From Aquimarina sp. MMG016 (GTDB taxonomy: Bacteria > Bacteroidota > Bacteroidia > Flavobacteriales > Flavobacteriaceae), in the NCBI RefSeq assembly GCF_018100805.1, contig NZ_JAGJEA010000010.1, positions 62,001 through 126,000 of the forward strand: DNA of 64,000 nt, read 5' to 3'. Under the pieces are notes generated by a model. That model made no database searches. It was not told the origin of the DNA and worked only from the letters and a program-made list of their open reading frames with translations. Both the position numbers and the translations under genes were made by a program. Numbering within the stretch: position 1 is the first letter of the stretch; every line of letters begins with the position of its first letter. This document shows positions 33,215-43,272 of this stretch, piece after piece.

Positions 33215-36200
33215 ATGATCCATTTCTTCGGAAACCAAAACGAGAAAGTATTTGCAGTACAGACAACCAATGAAATCTCGTCAGAAAACATCAAAAAGTT
33301 AACCTGGTTATTCGGCAACCAACCTAAAATATCCTCGGCGTCTATTGACGCTTTTTTTGTTGGTCCGCGAGCCGCAATGATCACTCCTTGGAGTACCAAT
33401 GCAGTTGAGATTACTCAGAACATGGGGGTCGAAGGAATTATTCGTATCGAAGAATTTCAAGCTGTAAAAAATGATTTTACAGCTTTTGATCCTATGCTTT
33501 CACAAAAGTATCAAGGCTTAAATCAAGATATTTATACTATAGATATTGAACCGGAAGCCATTTTGGAAATTAATGATATTGCAGCTTATAACAAACAAGA
33601 AGGCTTAGCATTAAGCGATGAAGAAATCCAATATCTTGAAGGTGTTGCTGAAAAAATAGGTAGAAAACTTACCGATTCTGAAGTATTTGGTTTTTCTCAG
33701 GTAAACTCGGAGCATTGTAGGCATAAAATATTCAATGGCACATTTGTAATTGATGGAGAAGAACAACCTACTTCCCTATTCAAACTGATTAAAAAGACTT
33801 CAGAAACTCATCCTAATGATATTGTTTCTGCATATAAAGATAATGTAGCTTTTATAAAAGGTCCAAAAGCGACTCAATTTGCACCAAAACGTGCTGATAA
33901 ACCTGATTTTTATCAAGAAACTGAGTTCGAAAGTGTTATTTCGCTTAAAGCGGAAACTCACAATTTTCCAACTACAGTAGAACCATTTAATGGAGCTGCT
34001 ACCGGTTCAGGTGGTGAGATCAGAGATCGATTAGCCGGAGGAAAAGGCTCTTTACCATTAGCAGGAACTGCAGTGTATATGACTTCTTACTCTAGATTAG
34101 AAGATAATCGTCCTTGGGAAGAAGCTATGGAAGAAAGAGATTGGTTATACCAAACTCCAATGGATATTTTGATCAAAGCATCTAATGGTGCATCAGATTT
34201 CGGGAATAAATTTGGACAACCACTAATTACAGGATCTGTACTAACTTTTGAACATGAAGAGGCTGCTCGTAAACTCGGTTTTGACAAGGTAATCATGCAA
34301 GCCGGAGGAATCGGATACGGAAAAGCCAAGCAAGCTATCAAGGATAAACCTGAAGCAGGAGATAAAATTGTGATTCTCGGCGGTGAGAACTACCGTATTG
34401 GTATGGGTGGAGCTGCAGTGTCATCCGCTGATACTGGAGAATTCAGCAGTGGTATTGAATTAAATGCTATTCAACGTTCTAATCCCGAAATGCAAAAACG
34501 TGCTGCGAATGCAATCAGAGGTATGGTAGAGAGTGAAAAAAACACTATAGTTTCTATCCACGATCACGGAGCCGGTGGTCACCTAAATTGTCTATCCGAG
34601 CTAGTTGAAGAAACCGGAGGAAAAATTGATTTAGATAAATTACCTGTTGGTGATCCAACACTTTCAGCTAAAGAAATTATTGGTAATGAATCTCAGGAAC
34701 GTATGGGATTAGTTATTAGCCAAAAAGATATTGATACCTTACAGCGTATTGCAGATCGCGAGCGTTCTCCAATGTATCAGGTTGGTGATGTAACAGGTGA
34801 TGATAGATTTACTTTTGAATCAAAAACAAAAGGTGACAAACCAATGGACCTAGCTCTTGAAGATATGTTCGGGAGTTCTCCAAAAACGATAATGACTGAC
34901 AAAACCATTAATCGTAATTATGCAGAAATCAACTATAACATAAACCATTTTAAAGAATATCTGAATAAGGTATTACAACTGGAAGCCGTAGCTTGTAAAG
35001 ATTGGTTGACAAATAAAGTTGATCGATGTGTAGGTGGAAAAGTTGCCAAACAACAATGTGCGGGACCTCTGCAATTACCATTAAACAATTGTGGTGTAAT
35101 GGCATTAGATTATACTTCCAAGGAAGGAATTGCTACTTCGATAGGGCACTCCCCTATTTCAGGATTAATTGATCCGGAAGCTGGAAGTAAAAATTCTATT
35201 ACAGAAGCATTAACCAATATCATTTGGGCACCCCTTAAGGATGGATTGAAATCTATTTCTTTATCCGCTAACTGGATGTGGCCTTGTAAAAATGAAGGTG
35301 AAGATGCACGATTGTATAAAGCAGTGCAAGCGATTTCAGATTTTGCAATTGATTTAGGGATAAATGTTCCTACCGGAAAGGATTCTCTTTCTATGAAACA
35401 AAAATACCCTAATGAAGAAGTTATTGCTCCAGGGACTGTAATTATATCCGCTGCTGGTAACTGTAATGATATCAACAAAGTAATAGAACCTGTGCTTCAG
35501 AAAAATGGTGGAAATATTTATTATATCAATATATCTCAAGATAACTATAAGCTGGGAGGTTCTTCATTTGCGCAAATCACTAATAAAATCGGTACCGAAG
35601 CACCAAATGTAAAAAGTGCTGCAAACTTGAAGAAAACATTTGATATCATTCAGGATTTAATCAGAGAAGATAAAATTGTTGCAGGTCACGATGTAGCTTC
35701 AGGTGGTTTAGTAACCACATTATTAGAACTATGTTTTGCTGATATTAATCTTGGAGCTAATCTAGACCTGACTTTGATTGGAGAAGAAGATACTATTAAA
35801 TTGCTTTTTGCAGAAAATTCCGGAATTGTTTTCCAAAGTACTGCCAATTCAGATATTGAAGCCATTTTATCTCAAAATGAAATTGAATTCTTTACTATTG
35901 GTAAGGTTTCGGAAAAAGGAACTTTACATATCAAAAATAATAGTGATGTATTTGACCTGAATATCGAAGAGTTTCGAAATACTTGGTACAAAACCTCATT
36001 TCTTTTAGATCAAAAGCAAACCGCTAATGATTTAGCCAAAGATCGTTTTGATAATTATGCAAATCAACCTTTACAATACGAATTTCCAAAGCACTTCACC
36101 GGAAAACTTCTTGTCACCTCGAGCGGAGTCGAGAGGCCAAAAGCTGCCATCATACGTGAAAAAGGAAGTAATTCTGAGCGCGAAATGGCTAATGCAATGT

Positions 36201-36886
36201 ATTTAGCAGGTTTTGATGTAAAAGATGTGCATATGACTGATCTAATCTCTGGTCGCGAAACTTTAGAAGATATTCAATTTATTGGTGCAGTTGGAGGTTT
36301 CTCTAACAGCGATGTTTTAGGTTCTGCAAAAGGTTGGGCCGGCGCTTTCTTGTATAATGAAAAAGCAAACACTGCCCTTAAAAACTTCTTCAAAAGAGAA
36401 GATACGCTTTCTGTAGGAATCTGTAACGGTTGTCAATTATTTATGGAGCTAGAAGTGATCAATCCTGATCACAAAGTGCACGGAAAAATGCTTCATAATG
36501 ATTCTCATAAACACGAAAGCGGATTTACATCAGTAAAAGTTCAGGAAAACGATTCTGTAATGCTCTCTACCTTAGCGGGAAGTACATTAGGTGTTTGGAT
36601 TTCTCACGGAGAAGGTAAATTTAATTTACCAATGCCAGAAGATCAGTATCATATTGTCGCAAAATATGGATATGAAGGATATCCAGCCAACCCTAACGGA
36701 TCTGATTATAACACAGCAATGATGTGCGATAAAACTGGTCGTCACTTAGTGACGATGCCACATATTGAGCGTTCAACATTCCAGTGGAACTGGGCGAATT
36801 ATCCAAAAGGAAGGAAAGATGAAGTTTCACCATGGTTAGAAGCTTTTGTAAATGCCCGATTATGGATAGAGAACTATAAAAAATAA
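33215..36886 (+). CDS. purL: phosphoribosylformylglycinamidine synthase (fused PurL-PurQ)
   Basis: 1,223 residues from ATG 33215 (MIHFFGNQNEKVF). A longer frame from TTG 33179 overlaps a TAAATTTG -7 box (33174-33181), so it is rejected. The enzyme turns FGAR, glutamine and ATP into FGAM in purine synthesis. Visible parts: linker and ATP-binding domains (SEHCRHKIFNG, KAETHNFPTTVEPFNGAATG, HDHGAGGHLNCLSE) and a C-terminal class I glutaminase with its cysteine in GICNGCQLF and a late HGEGKF. The linker before the glutaminase contains a REP-like insertion (36113-36136). Confidence 0.96.
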   Translation: MIHFFGNQNEKVFAVQTTNEISSENIKKLTWLFGNQPKISSASIDAFFVGPRAAMITPWSTNAVEITQNMGVEGIIRIEEFQAVKNDFTAFDPMLSQKYQGLNQDIYTIDIEPEAILEINDIAAYNKQEGLALSDEEIQYLEGVAEKIGRKLTDSEVFGFSQVNSEHCRHKIFNGTFVIDGEEQPTSLFKLIKKTSETHPNDIVSAYKDNVAFIKGPKATQFAPKRADKPDFYQETEFESVISLKAETHNFPTTVEPFNGAATGSGGEIRDRLAGGKGSLPLAGTAVYMTSYSRLEDNRPWEEAMEERDWLYQTPMDILIKASNGASDFGNKFGQPLITGSVLTFEHEEAARKLGFDKVIMQAGGIGYGKAKQAIKDKPEAGDKIVILGGENYRIGMGGAAVSSADTGEFSSGIELNAIQRSNPEMQKRAANAIRGMVESEKNTIVSIHDHGAGGHLNCLSELVEETGGKIDLDKLPVGDPTLSAKEIIGNESQERMGLVISQKDIDTLQRIADRERSPMYQVGDVTGDDRFTFESKTKGDKPMDLALEDMFGSSPKTIMTDKTINRNYAEINYNINHFKEYLNKVLQLEAVACKDWLTNKVDRCVGGKVAKQQCAGPLQLPLNNCGVMALDYTSKEGIATSIGHSPISGLIDPEAGSKNSITEALTNIIWAPLKDGLKSISLSANWMWPCKNEGEDARLYKAVQAISDFAIDLGINVPTGKDSLSMKQKYPNEEVIAPGTVIISAAGNCNDINKVIEPVLQKNGGNIYYINISQDNYKLGGSSFAQITNKIGTEAPNVKSAANLKKTFDIIQDLIREDKIVAGHDVASGGLVTTLLELCFADINLGANLDLTLIGEEDTIKLLFAENSGIVFQSTANSDIEAILSQNEIEFFTIGKVSEKGTLHIKNNSDVFDLNIEEFRNTWYKTSFLLDQKQTANDLAKDRFDNYANQPLQYEFPKHFTGKLLVTSSGVERPKAAIIREKGSNSEREMANAMYLAGFDVKDVHMTDLISGRETLEDIQFIGAVGGFSNSDVLGSAKGWAGAFLYNEKANTALKNFFKREDTLSVGICNGCQLFMELEVINPDHKVHGKMLHNDSHKHESGFTSVKVQENDSVMLSTLAGSTLGVWISHGEGKFNLPMPEDQYHIVAKYGYEGYPANPNGSDYNTAMMCDKTGRHLVTMPHIERSTFQWNWANYPKGRKDEVSPWLEAFVNARLWIENYKK
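36113..36136. repeat. REP-like palindromic element inside purL
   Basis: TGTCACCTCGAGCGGAGTCG and the bases after it form a CTCGA/TCGAG hairpin of the sort that is dispersed between genes in many Flavobacteriaceae. Here it is read in frame as VTSSGVER, in the linker between the synthetase and glutaminase domains. Confidence 0.55.
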
Positions 36887-36963
36887 TTTTTAGCCGAATT
36901 AGTATAAAAATGATTTTATAGATAGGTCAAAACTATTCTTTAGCCAAAAATCATAAAATATTG

Positions 36964-36993
36964 ACGAGTTATTAAAAGATAGCTCGTTTTTTT
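36964..36993 (+). terminator. intrinsic terminator of purL
   Basis: 9-bp stem ACGAGTTAT/ATAGCTCGT (one G-U) followed by seven T, about 80 bases past the purL stop. Confidence 0.82.
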
Positions 36994-37037
36994 ATATATT
37001 AGAGTTGCGTATTATAAGATTTTTTATAATTTGCAAA

Positions 37038-37053
37038 ACTATGCACGCATAGT
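37038..37053. promoter_or_regulatory. operator-like palindrome ahead of the acyl-CoA synthetase gene
   Basis: ACTATGCACGCATAGT pairs at 14 of 16 positions. Its core TATGCACGCATA differs by one base from the core TATGCATGCATA ahead of marR. It lies just after a TTG-N18-ATAATTTG promoter-like pair, so a bound dimer would block transcription start. Probable MarR-family site (inference). Confidence 0.6.
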
Positions 37054-37123
37054 ATTATTTTTTACTCTAACGATATAGTTATTTAGAGTCAAAAATATTA
37101 TTGAAAAATATCTAAAACAACTT

Positions 37124-38896
37124 ATGACAACAATTACTAGACTATTTGATTTTCCACACTATCAATTAGAAAAATTTAATTTAGAAAAAGCTTTAGTAAC
37201 AAAATATAATGGAGAATGGGTTGCCACTTCTTCCAAAGAATATGTTGAGAAAGCTAACCAAATTAGTCGAGGCTTATTAAAATTAGGAGTAAAACCAAAT
37301 GATAAGATCGCAATAATCTCTTCTAACAATAGAACAGAATGGAATATCATGGATATAGGTGTTCTTCAAATCGGAGCCCAGGATGTACCTATTTACCCTA
37401 CAATTTCTCAGGAAGATTATGAATACGTTCTTAATCATTCTGAGTCTGTATATTGTTTTGTATCTGACGAAGAGGTATGTCAAAAAGTAAAAAACATAAA
37501 AGATAAAGTACCTTCATTAAAAGAAGTATATTCTTTTAATGATATAGATGGTTGCAAAAGCTGGAATGAAGTATTAGAATTAGGAAAAGACGATAGCAAT
37601 CAAGAAGAAGTAGAAAAAATAATGGCTTCTATTAAAGAAGAAGACCTTGCCACCTTAATATATACTTCAGGAACTACCGGAAGACCAAAAGGTGTGATGT
37701 TAAGTCATAAAAACATTGTGAGTAATGCTTTGGCTAGTTCTACCAGATTTCCACTAGAAAGTGGAAATAGTAAAGCTTTGAGTTTCTTACCGGTCTGTCA
37801 CATATATGAGAGAATGACCATGTATTTTTATCAATATTGTGGTGTCTCAATTTACTTCGCAGAATCTCTGGAAACGATTAGTGATAATTTAAAAGAAGTA
37901 AAGCCGGATGTAATGACGGCAGTACCAAGATTGCTAGAGAAAGTATATGATAAAATTATTGCAAAAGGTGCTGATCTTACTGGTATAAAAAAGAAACTAT
38001 TTTTCTGGGCAGTTGAATTAGGGCTACAATATGAACCCTACGGTGCTAATGGATGGTGGTATGAAAAGAAATTAGGAATCGCCAGAAAACTTATTTTTAG
38101 TAAATGGCAAGAAGCCCTGGGAAATAATATGAAAGTAATTGCATCAGGAAGTGCTGCTTTGCAACCCAGACTTGCTAGAGTATTTAATGCCGCAGGACTT
38201 CCGGTTATGGAAGGATACGGTCTTACTGAAACATCTCCTGTGATCTCAGTTAATGATGTAAGAAATAAAGGTTTTAAGATTGGAACCGTTGGAAAAATAC
38301 TTCCTGAAACTGAGGTGAAAATTGCTAAAGATGGAGAAATTCTTGTCAAAGGTCCACAAGTGATGCAAGGATATTATAAAGATGAAGAAAAAACTAATGA
38401 CGCTTTAAAGGACGGATATTTCCATACTGGTGATATCGGAGAAATTGATAGCGAAGGGTTTTTACGAATTACAGATCGTAAAAAAGAGATGTTCAAAACC
38501 TCAGGTGGTAAATATGTTGCTCCTCAATTGATAGAAAATGCCATGAAACAGTCTAGATTTATTGAACAAATTATGGTAATCGGAGAAGGAGAAAAAATGC
38601 CAGCAGCTTTTATTCAACCAAATTTTGAATTTTTAACAGAATGGGCAGAAAGAAAAGGAATCAGTATTGGCGGTTCTATGGAAGAAGTGATCAGTAATCA
38701 AACAGTTATCGATCGTTATCAAGAGGAAATAGATGAACACAATGAAAAGTTTGGAAAATGGGAGCGCGTTAAAAAATTCGAACTTACCGCCGATGAATGG
38801 AGTATTGATGCAGGGCACTTAACTCCCACTATGAAGCTTAGAAGAAAAATAATCAAAGAAAAATATTCAGCATTATATGCTAAAATTTATGGCTAA
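37124..38896 (+). CDS. long-chain acyl-CoA synthetase (AMP-forming)
   Basis: 590 residues, ANL superfamily. The P-loop-like A3 motif is LIYTSGTTGRPKGVMLSHKN; A5 is EGYGLTETSPV; A7 YFHTGDIGEID; A8 ITDRKKEMFKTSGGKYVAP; the catalytic lysine sits near the C-terminus in LTPTMKLRRK. These features match FadD15-like long-chain fatty-acid CoA ligases that activate fatty acids for beta-oxidation. It has its own promoter, operator and terminator and probably belongs to the same regulon as the downstream fad operon. Confidence 0.92.
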   Translation: MTTITRLFDFPHYQLEKFNLEKALVTKYNGEWVATSSKEYVEKANQISRGLLKLGVKPNDKIAIISSNNRTEWNIMDIGVLQIGAQDVPIYPTISQEDYEYVLNHSESVYCFVSDEEVCQKVKNIKDKVPSLKEVYSFNDIDGCKSWNEVLELGKDDSNQEEVEKIMASIKEEDLATLIYTSGTTGRPKGVMLSHKNIVSNALASSTRFPLESGNSKALSFLPVCHIYERMTMYFYQYCGVSIYFAESLETISDNLKEVKPDVMTAVPRLLEKVYDKIIAKGADLTGIKKKLFFWAVELGLQYEPYGANGWWYEKKLGIARKLIFSKWQEALGNNMKVIASGSAALQPRLARVFNAAGLPVMEGYGLTETSPVISVNDVRNKGFKIGTVGKILPETEVKIAKDGEILVKGPQVMQGYYKDEEKTNDALKDGYFHTGDIGEIDSEGFLRITDRKKEMFKTSGGKYVAPQLIENAMKQSRFIEQIMVIGEGEKMPAAFIQPNFEFLTEWAERKGISIGGSMEEVISNQTVIDRYQEEIDEHNEKFGKWERVKKFELTADEWSIDAGHLTPTMKLRRKIIKEKYSALYAKIYG

Positions 38897-38948
38897 TTCA
38901 AAGTACTGATTACAATTTTATAGTTTATAACCTTAACTATTAATCAGT

Positions 38949-38977
38949 AAACTCCTCATTTTATGGGGAGTTTTTTT
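38949..38977 (+). terminator. intrinsic terminator of the acyl-CoA synthetase gene
   Basis: Stem of about 11 bp (AAACTCCTCAT/ATGGGGAGTTT, one T-G pair) followed by a run of T. Confidence 0.85.
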
Positions 38978-39030
38978 ATTAATTCAACATAAAAACGTAA
39001 ATTACTTCAACTTTTCCTAATTTTTTATTC

Positions 39031-39056
39031 AATTTATTATGCATGCATAATAAATT
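39031..39056. promoter_or_regulatory. 26-bp perfect palindrome, probable MarR operator
   Basis: AATTTATTATGCA is followed directly by its exact reverse complement. It ends 34 bases before the marR ATG and covers the expected -33 region of a TACCTTTA -7 box at 39061-39068. The core TATGCATGCATA recurs ahead of the acyl-CoA synthetase gene, so autoregulation plus control of fatty-acid use is likely. Confidence 0.75.
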
Positions 39057-39089
39057 TTCTTACCTTTACATTCATAATAAAGTTTTTGA

Positions 39090-39545
39090 ATGAGGGAAAA
39101 AACAATTGATTATGCACTTCGTGCTACTTGGATGGCTGTAGCCAAAATGTATAACGAAGAAGCAAGTAAAAAAGGGAGTACAATGGCAACTGGATTTGCA
39201 CTATTAAGTATAGATCCTGAAAATGGAACTCCATCCACTTCTCTAGGCCCTAAAATGGGAATGGAAGCCACGAGTTTATCGCGTACTTTGAAAACCATGG
39301 AAGAAAAAGGATTAATCTTTAGAAAGAAAAATCCAATGGATGGCCGTGGTGTGTTAATATACTTAACTCCTTTTGGAGTAGAAATGAGAAATTTTTCTAA
39401 AGAAGTTGTATTTACCTTTGATAGCACTGTAAGAAAGCATATTCCAAAGGAAAAGCTAGACACCTTCTTAGAGGTTTTTCAGATAATTAATGACCTTATT
39501 TCATCTAAGAAAATTTACACAAAACAAGAATCTATAACATCTTAA
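39090..39545 (+). CDS. MarR-family transcriptional regulator of the fad operon
   Basis: 151 residues. Winged helix-turn-helix: GMEATSLSRTLKTMEEKGLIFRKKNPMDGRGVLIYLTPFG contains the recognition helix and the wing with the D-x-R motif conserved in MarR proteins. It is the first gene of the beta-oxidation operon, 17 bases ahead of the FadN-like gene, and follows a perfect palindromic site. By analogy it would repress fad genes until an acyl-CoA ligand binds. Confidence 0.88.
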   Translation: MREKTIDYALRATWMAVAKMYNEEASKKGSTMATGFALLSIDPENGTPSTSLGPKMGMEATSLSRTLKTMEEKGLIFRKKNPMDGRGVLIYLTPFGVEMRNFSKEVVFTFDSTVRKHIPKEKLDTFLEVFQIINDLISSKKIYTKQESITS

Positions 39546-39562
39546 CAACCCGAAGTTAAAAA

Positions 39563-41968
39563 ATGAAAAGAATCATTAAGAAAGTTGCAGTCGTCGGCTC
39601 AGGAATTATGGGGTCGGGTATTGCCTGTCATTTTGCTAATATTGGTGTAGAAGTACTATTATTAGACATCGTTCCCAGAGAACTAAACGACAAAGAAAAA
39701 GCTAAAGGACTAACCCTAGAAGACAAGGTAGTCCGTAACCGATTGGTAAATGATTCACTTACCGCGGCTCTTAAATCCAAACCCTCTCCTATTTATCATC
39801 AGAAATTTGCAAATCGTATCACTACCGGAAATATGGAAGATGATATTGCTAAAGTTGCTGATGTAGATTGGATTATCGAAGTGGTTGTAGAAAGGCTTGA
39901 TATTAAACAACAAGTTTTTGAAAATTTAGAAAAACATAGAACACCAGGTACTTTGATTACATCAAACACCTCTGGTATTCCTATAAAATTCATGAGTGAA
40001 GGTAGAAGCGAAGATTTCCAAAAGCATTTTTGTGGAACACACTTCTTTAACCCAGCTCGATACCTAAAATTATTCGAAATTATCCCTGGACCTCAGACTT
40101 CTCAGGAAGTTCTGGATTTCCTTAATGGATATGGAGAACAATATTTAGGTAAAACCTCTGTGATAGCTAAGGACACTCCTGCTTTTATTGGTAATAGGAT
40201 AGGTATCTTTAGTATAATGAGTTTATTCCATATGGTAAAAGAAATGGGATTAACTATAGAAGAGGTTGATAAATTATCAGGGCCTGTTATTGGCCGTCCT
40301 AAATCTGCTACTTTCAGAACAGTTGATGTAGTGGGGTTAGATACTTTGGTACATGTTGCTAATGGTATTGCAGAAAACTGTCCTGATGACGAACGTCTTG
40401 AATTATTCAAGCTTCCGGCTTTCATCAATACTATGATGGAAAATAAATGGCTAGGAAGTAAAACCAAACAAGGGTTCTATAAGAAAAACGTTACTGCAGA
40501 AGGTAAAAAAGAAATTCTTTCTCTTGATTTAGATACTTTAGAGTATCGACCAAACAAAAGAGCATCATTTGCTACTTTAGAAATGACTAAAACCATTGAT
40601 AAAGTTGTAGATCGTTTTAAAGTATTAGTATCAGGAAAAGACAAAGCTGGAGAGTTTTATCGCAAAACATTATCTGCTCTTTTTGCATATGTATCTAATC
40701 GTATCCCAGAAATCACCGATGAATTATATAAAATCGATGATGCTATGAAAGCTGGATTTGGTTGGGAACACGGTCCATTCCAGATTTGGGATGCTGTTGG
40801 TGTAGAAAAAGGTATCGAAATGATGAAAGCTGAAGGTCTTGAACCAGCAGCTTGGGTCAATGATATGATTGCTTCAGGAAATACTTCTTTTTACACTGTA
40901 AAAGATGGAGCTACATATTTTTACGATATTCCTAAAAAAGAACAAACAAAAATACCTGGACAAGACGCATTTATTATTTTAGATAATATTCGAAAATCTG
41001 CAGAGGTATTCAAGAACAGTGGAGTTGTTGTTGAAGATATAGGCGATGGAATCCTAAACGTAGAATTCCAAAGCAAGATGAATACTATTGGTGGAGACGT
41101 TCTTGCAGGACTTAATAAAGCAATCGATATTGCCGAAAAAGATTTCCAGGGATTAGTTGTTGGTAATCAAGCTGCTAACTTCTCTGTAGGTGCCAATATA
41201 GGTATGATATTTATGATGGCAGTAGAACAAGAGTATGACGAACTGAATATGGCAGTAAAATACTTCCAGGATTCAATGATGCGTATGCGTTATTCTGCAA
41301 TCCCAACTGTTGTAGCACCTCACGGAATGTCACTTGGTGGTGGATGTGAGATCTCACTTCACGCTGACAAAGTAGTAGCTGCCGCAGAGACTTATATGGG
41401 ACTTGTTGAGTTTGGTGTTGGAGTTATCCCAGGTGGTGGTGGCTCTAAAGAAATGGCTTTAAGGGCAGCGGATCTTTTCAAGAAAGATGATGTAGAACTA
41501 AATATACTTCAGGAACATTTCTTAACTATAGGTATGGCTAAGGTATCAACATCTGCTTATGAAGCATTTGATACAAATCTACTTCAGAAAGGAAAAGATA
41601 TTGTTGTTGTCAATAAAGACAGACAAATTGCCACTGCAAAAGCTTATGCTAAATTAATGGCTGATCAAGGATACACTCAACCACCTCGTCGCAAAGACAT
41701 TAAGGTGCTTGGTAAACAAGCTTTAGGAATGTTCTTAGTAGGTACAGATTCTATGGAAGCTAGTAGATATATTTCTGAGCACGATCACAAAATAGCAAAT
41801 AAACTTGGGTATGTAATGGCTGGTGGAGATTTATCAGAACCAACTTTGGTAACTGAGCAATATTTATTAGACCTAGAAAGAGAAGCATTCTTGTCTTTAT
41901 GTACAGAACGTAAAACTCTTGAGCGTATCGAGCATATGCTTAAGAAAGGAAAACCATTACGTAATTAG
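39563..41968 (+). CDS. 3-hydroxyacyl-CoA dehydrogenase / enoyl-CoA hydratase (FadN type)
   Basis: 801 residues, with the dehydrogenase first and the hydratase second, the order of Bacillus FadN and opposite to E. coli FadB. The NAD-binding start is VAVVGSGIMGSGIACHFANIG; HFFNPARYLKLFEIIPG is the conserved catalytic-histidine block. The crotonase part near the C-terminus has APHGMSLGGGCEISLHADKV and GLVEFGVGVIPGGGGSKEM. It does the second and third steps of beta-oxidation. The stop codon lies within an inverted repeat shared with the following spacer. Confidence 0.93.
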   Translation: MKRIIKKVAVVGSGIMGSGIACHFANIGVEVLLLDIVPRELNDKEKAKGLTLEDKVVRNRLVNDSLTAALKSKPSPIYHQKFANRITTGNMEDDIAKVADVDWIIEVVVERLDIKQQVFENLEKHRTPGTLITSNTSGIPIKFMSEGRSEDFQKHFCGTHFFNPARYLKLFEIIPGPQTSQEVLDFLNGYGEQYLGKTSVIAKDTPAFIGNRIGIFSIMSLFHMVKEMGLTIEEVDKLSGPVIGRPKSATFRTVDVVGLDTLVHVANGIAENCPDDERLELFKLPAFINTMMENKWLGSKTKQGFYKKNVTAEGKKEILSLDLDTLEYRPNKRASFATLEMTKTIDKVVDRFKVLVSGKDKAGEFYRKTLSALFAYVSNRIPEITDELYKIDDAMKAGFGWEHGPFQIWDAVGVEKGIEMMKAEGLEPAAWVNDMIASGNTSFYTVKDGATYFYDIPKKEQTKIPGQDAFIILDNIRKSAEVFKNSGVVVEDIGDGILNVEFQSKMNTIGGDVLAGLNKAIDIAEKDFQGLVVGNQAANFSVGANIGMIFMMAVEQEYDELNMAVKYFQDSMMRMRYSAIPTVVAPHGMSLGGGCEISLHADKVVAAAETYMGLVEFGVGVIPGGGGSKEMALRAADLFKKDDVELNILQEHFLTIGMAKVSTSAYEAFDTNLLQKGKDIVVVNKDRQIATAKAYAKLMADQGYTQPPRRKDIKVLGKQALGMFLVGTDSMEASRYISEHDHKIANKLGYVMAGGDLSEPTLVTEQYLLDLEREAFLSLCTERKTLERIEHMLKKGKPLRN

Positions 41969-42040
41969 ATTACTAGATTGTTGGATTACTAGAATATTAG
42001 AAATCCGACTAGTCTAAAAATCGAATAATCTAAAAATCTA
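41966..42040. repeat. inverted repeat between the FadN-like and thiolase genes
   Basis: Two 22-base arms (41966-41987 and 42019-42040) match as reverse complements at 18 of 22 positions and are built from TAGATT-like units. The left arm contains the stop codon of the FadN-like gene. There is no T-tract, so it may be an RNA-processing or stability hairpin, or a small MITE-like element. Confidence 0.55.
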
Positions 42041-42048
42041 TTAAAAAA

Positions 42049-43239
42049 ATGAAAACAGCATATATAGTAAAAGCATACAGAACAGCCGTAGGAAAAGCTC
42101 CTCGCGGAGTGTTCCGATTTAAAAGAACTGATGAACTTGCAGCTGAAACTATTCAGCACATGATGAAAGAACTGCCACAATTAGATAAAGCGCGTATTGA
42201 TGATGTAATTGTTGGTAATGCAATGCCAGAAGGTTCCCAAGGACTTAATATGGCTCGTTTAATCTCATTAATGGGTCTGGACTCTATTGATGTTCCCGGA
42301 GTAACCGTAAATAGATTCTGTTCTTCAGGAATTGAAACTATTGGTATTGCAACGGCAAAAATCCAAGCAGGAATGGCTGACTGTATTATTGCAGGTGGTG
42401 CAGAAAGTATGAGTGCAGTTCCTATGACAGGTTACAAAACAGAACTTAATTACGATCTTGCCAATTCTGGTCATGCAGATTATTATTGGGGAATGGGTAA
42501 CACTGCTGAAGCTGTTGCTGATCAGTTTAAAGTATCTCGTGAGGACCAGGATGAATTTGCATATAATTCTCATATGAAAGCATTAAAGGCTCAAGCTGAA
42601 AATCGTTTTCAAGATCAAATTGTTCCTATTAATGTAGAGCAAATTTATGTTGATGAGAACGGTAAAAAAGCTTCAAAGTCATATACAGTAACTAAAGATG
42701 AGGGACCAAGAGCTGGTACTAAAAAAGAAGTATTAGCTAAACTTAGACCTGTATTTGCTGCTGGCGGTAGTGTAACAGCGGGTAATTCTTCTCAGATGAG
42801 TGATGGTGCAGCATTTGTAATGGTGATGAGTGAGGAAATGGTAAAAGAGCTTAATCTAGAACCTATTGCACGTTTAGTTAATTATGCCGCAGCTGGTGTA
42901 GAGCCAAGAATTATGGGTATTGGACCTGTAAAAGCTATTCCTAAAGCATTAAAACAAGCTGGATTAAAACAAGATGATATTGAATTGATAGAACTGAATG
43001 AAGCTTTTGCTTCTCAGTCTTTGGCTGTAATGCGTGAGCTAAATATCAATCAAGATATCGTGAATGTTAATGGTGGAGCTATTGCATTAGGACATCCACT
43101 TGGATGTACAGGAGCTAAACTATCGGTACAACTATTTGACGAAATGCGTAAACGAGATATGAAAGGTAAATACGGTATGGTCACTATGTGTGTTGGAACA
43201 GGGCAAGGTGCCGCAGGTATTTATGAATTTTTGAATTAA
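42049..43239 (+). CDS. acetyl-CoA acyltransferase (3-ketoacyl-CoA thiolase)
   Basis: 396 residues. The nucleophilic cysteine is in [13 protein letters not shown]; the second cysteine and histidine are in [18 protein letters not shown] and [28 protein letters not shown] is the third thiolase block. It cleaves 3-ketoacyl-CoA to acetyl-CoA and a shortened acyl-CoA, the last step of beta-oxidation. The spacer before it holds the inverted repeat, and the acyl-CoA dehydrogenase gene starts 33 bases after the stop. Confidence 0.95.
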   Translation: MKTAYIVKAYRTAVGKAPRGVFRFKRTDELAAETIQHMMKELPQLDKARIDDVIVGNAMPEGSQGLNMARLISLMGLDSIDVPGVTVNRFCSSGIETIGIATAKIQAGMADCIIAGGAESMSAVPMTGYKTELNYDLANSGHADYYWGMGNTAEAVADQFKVSREDQDEFAYNSHMKALKAQAENRFQDQIVPINVEQIYVDENGKKASKSYTVTKDEGPRAGTKKEVLAKLRPVFAAGGSVTAGNSSQMSDGAAFVMVMSEEMVKELNLEPIARLVNYAAAGVEPRIMGIGPVKAIPKALKQAGLKQDDIELIELNEAFASQSLAVMRELNINQDIVNVNGGAIALGHPLGCTGAKLSVQLFDEMRKRDMKGKYGMVTMCVGTGQGAAGIYEFLN

Positions 43240-43272
43240 TAAAAATAGAATAAGAAAATAACACTAATAAAG

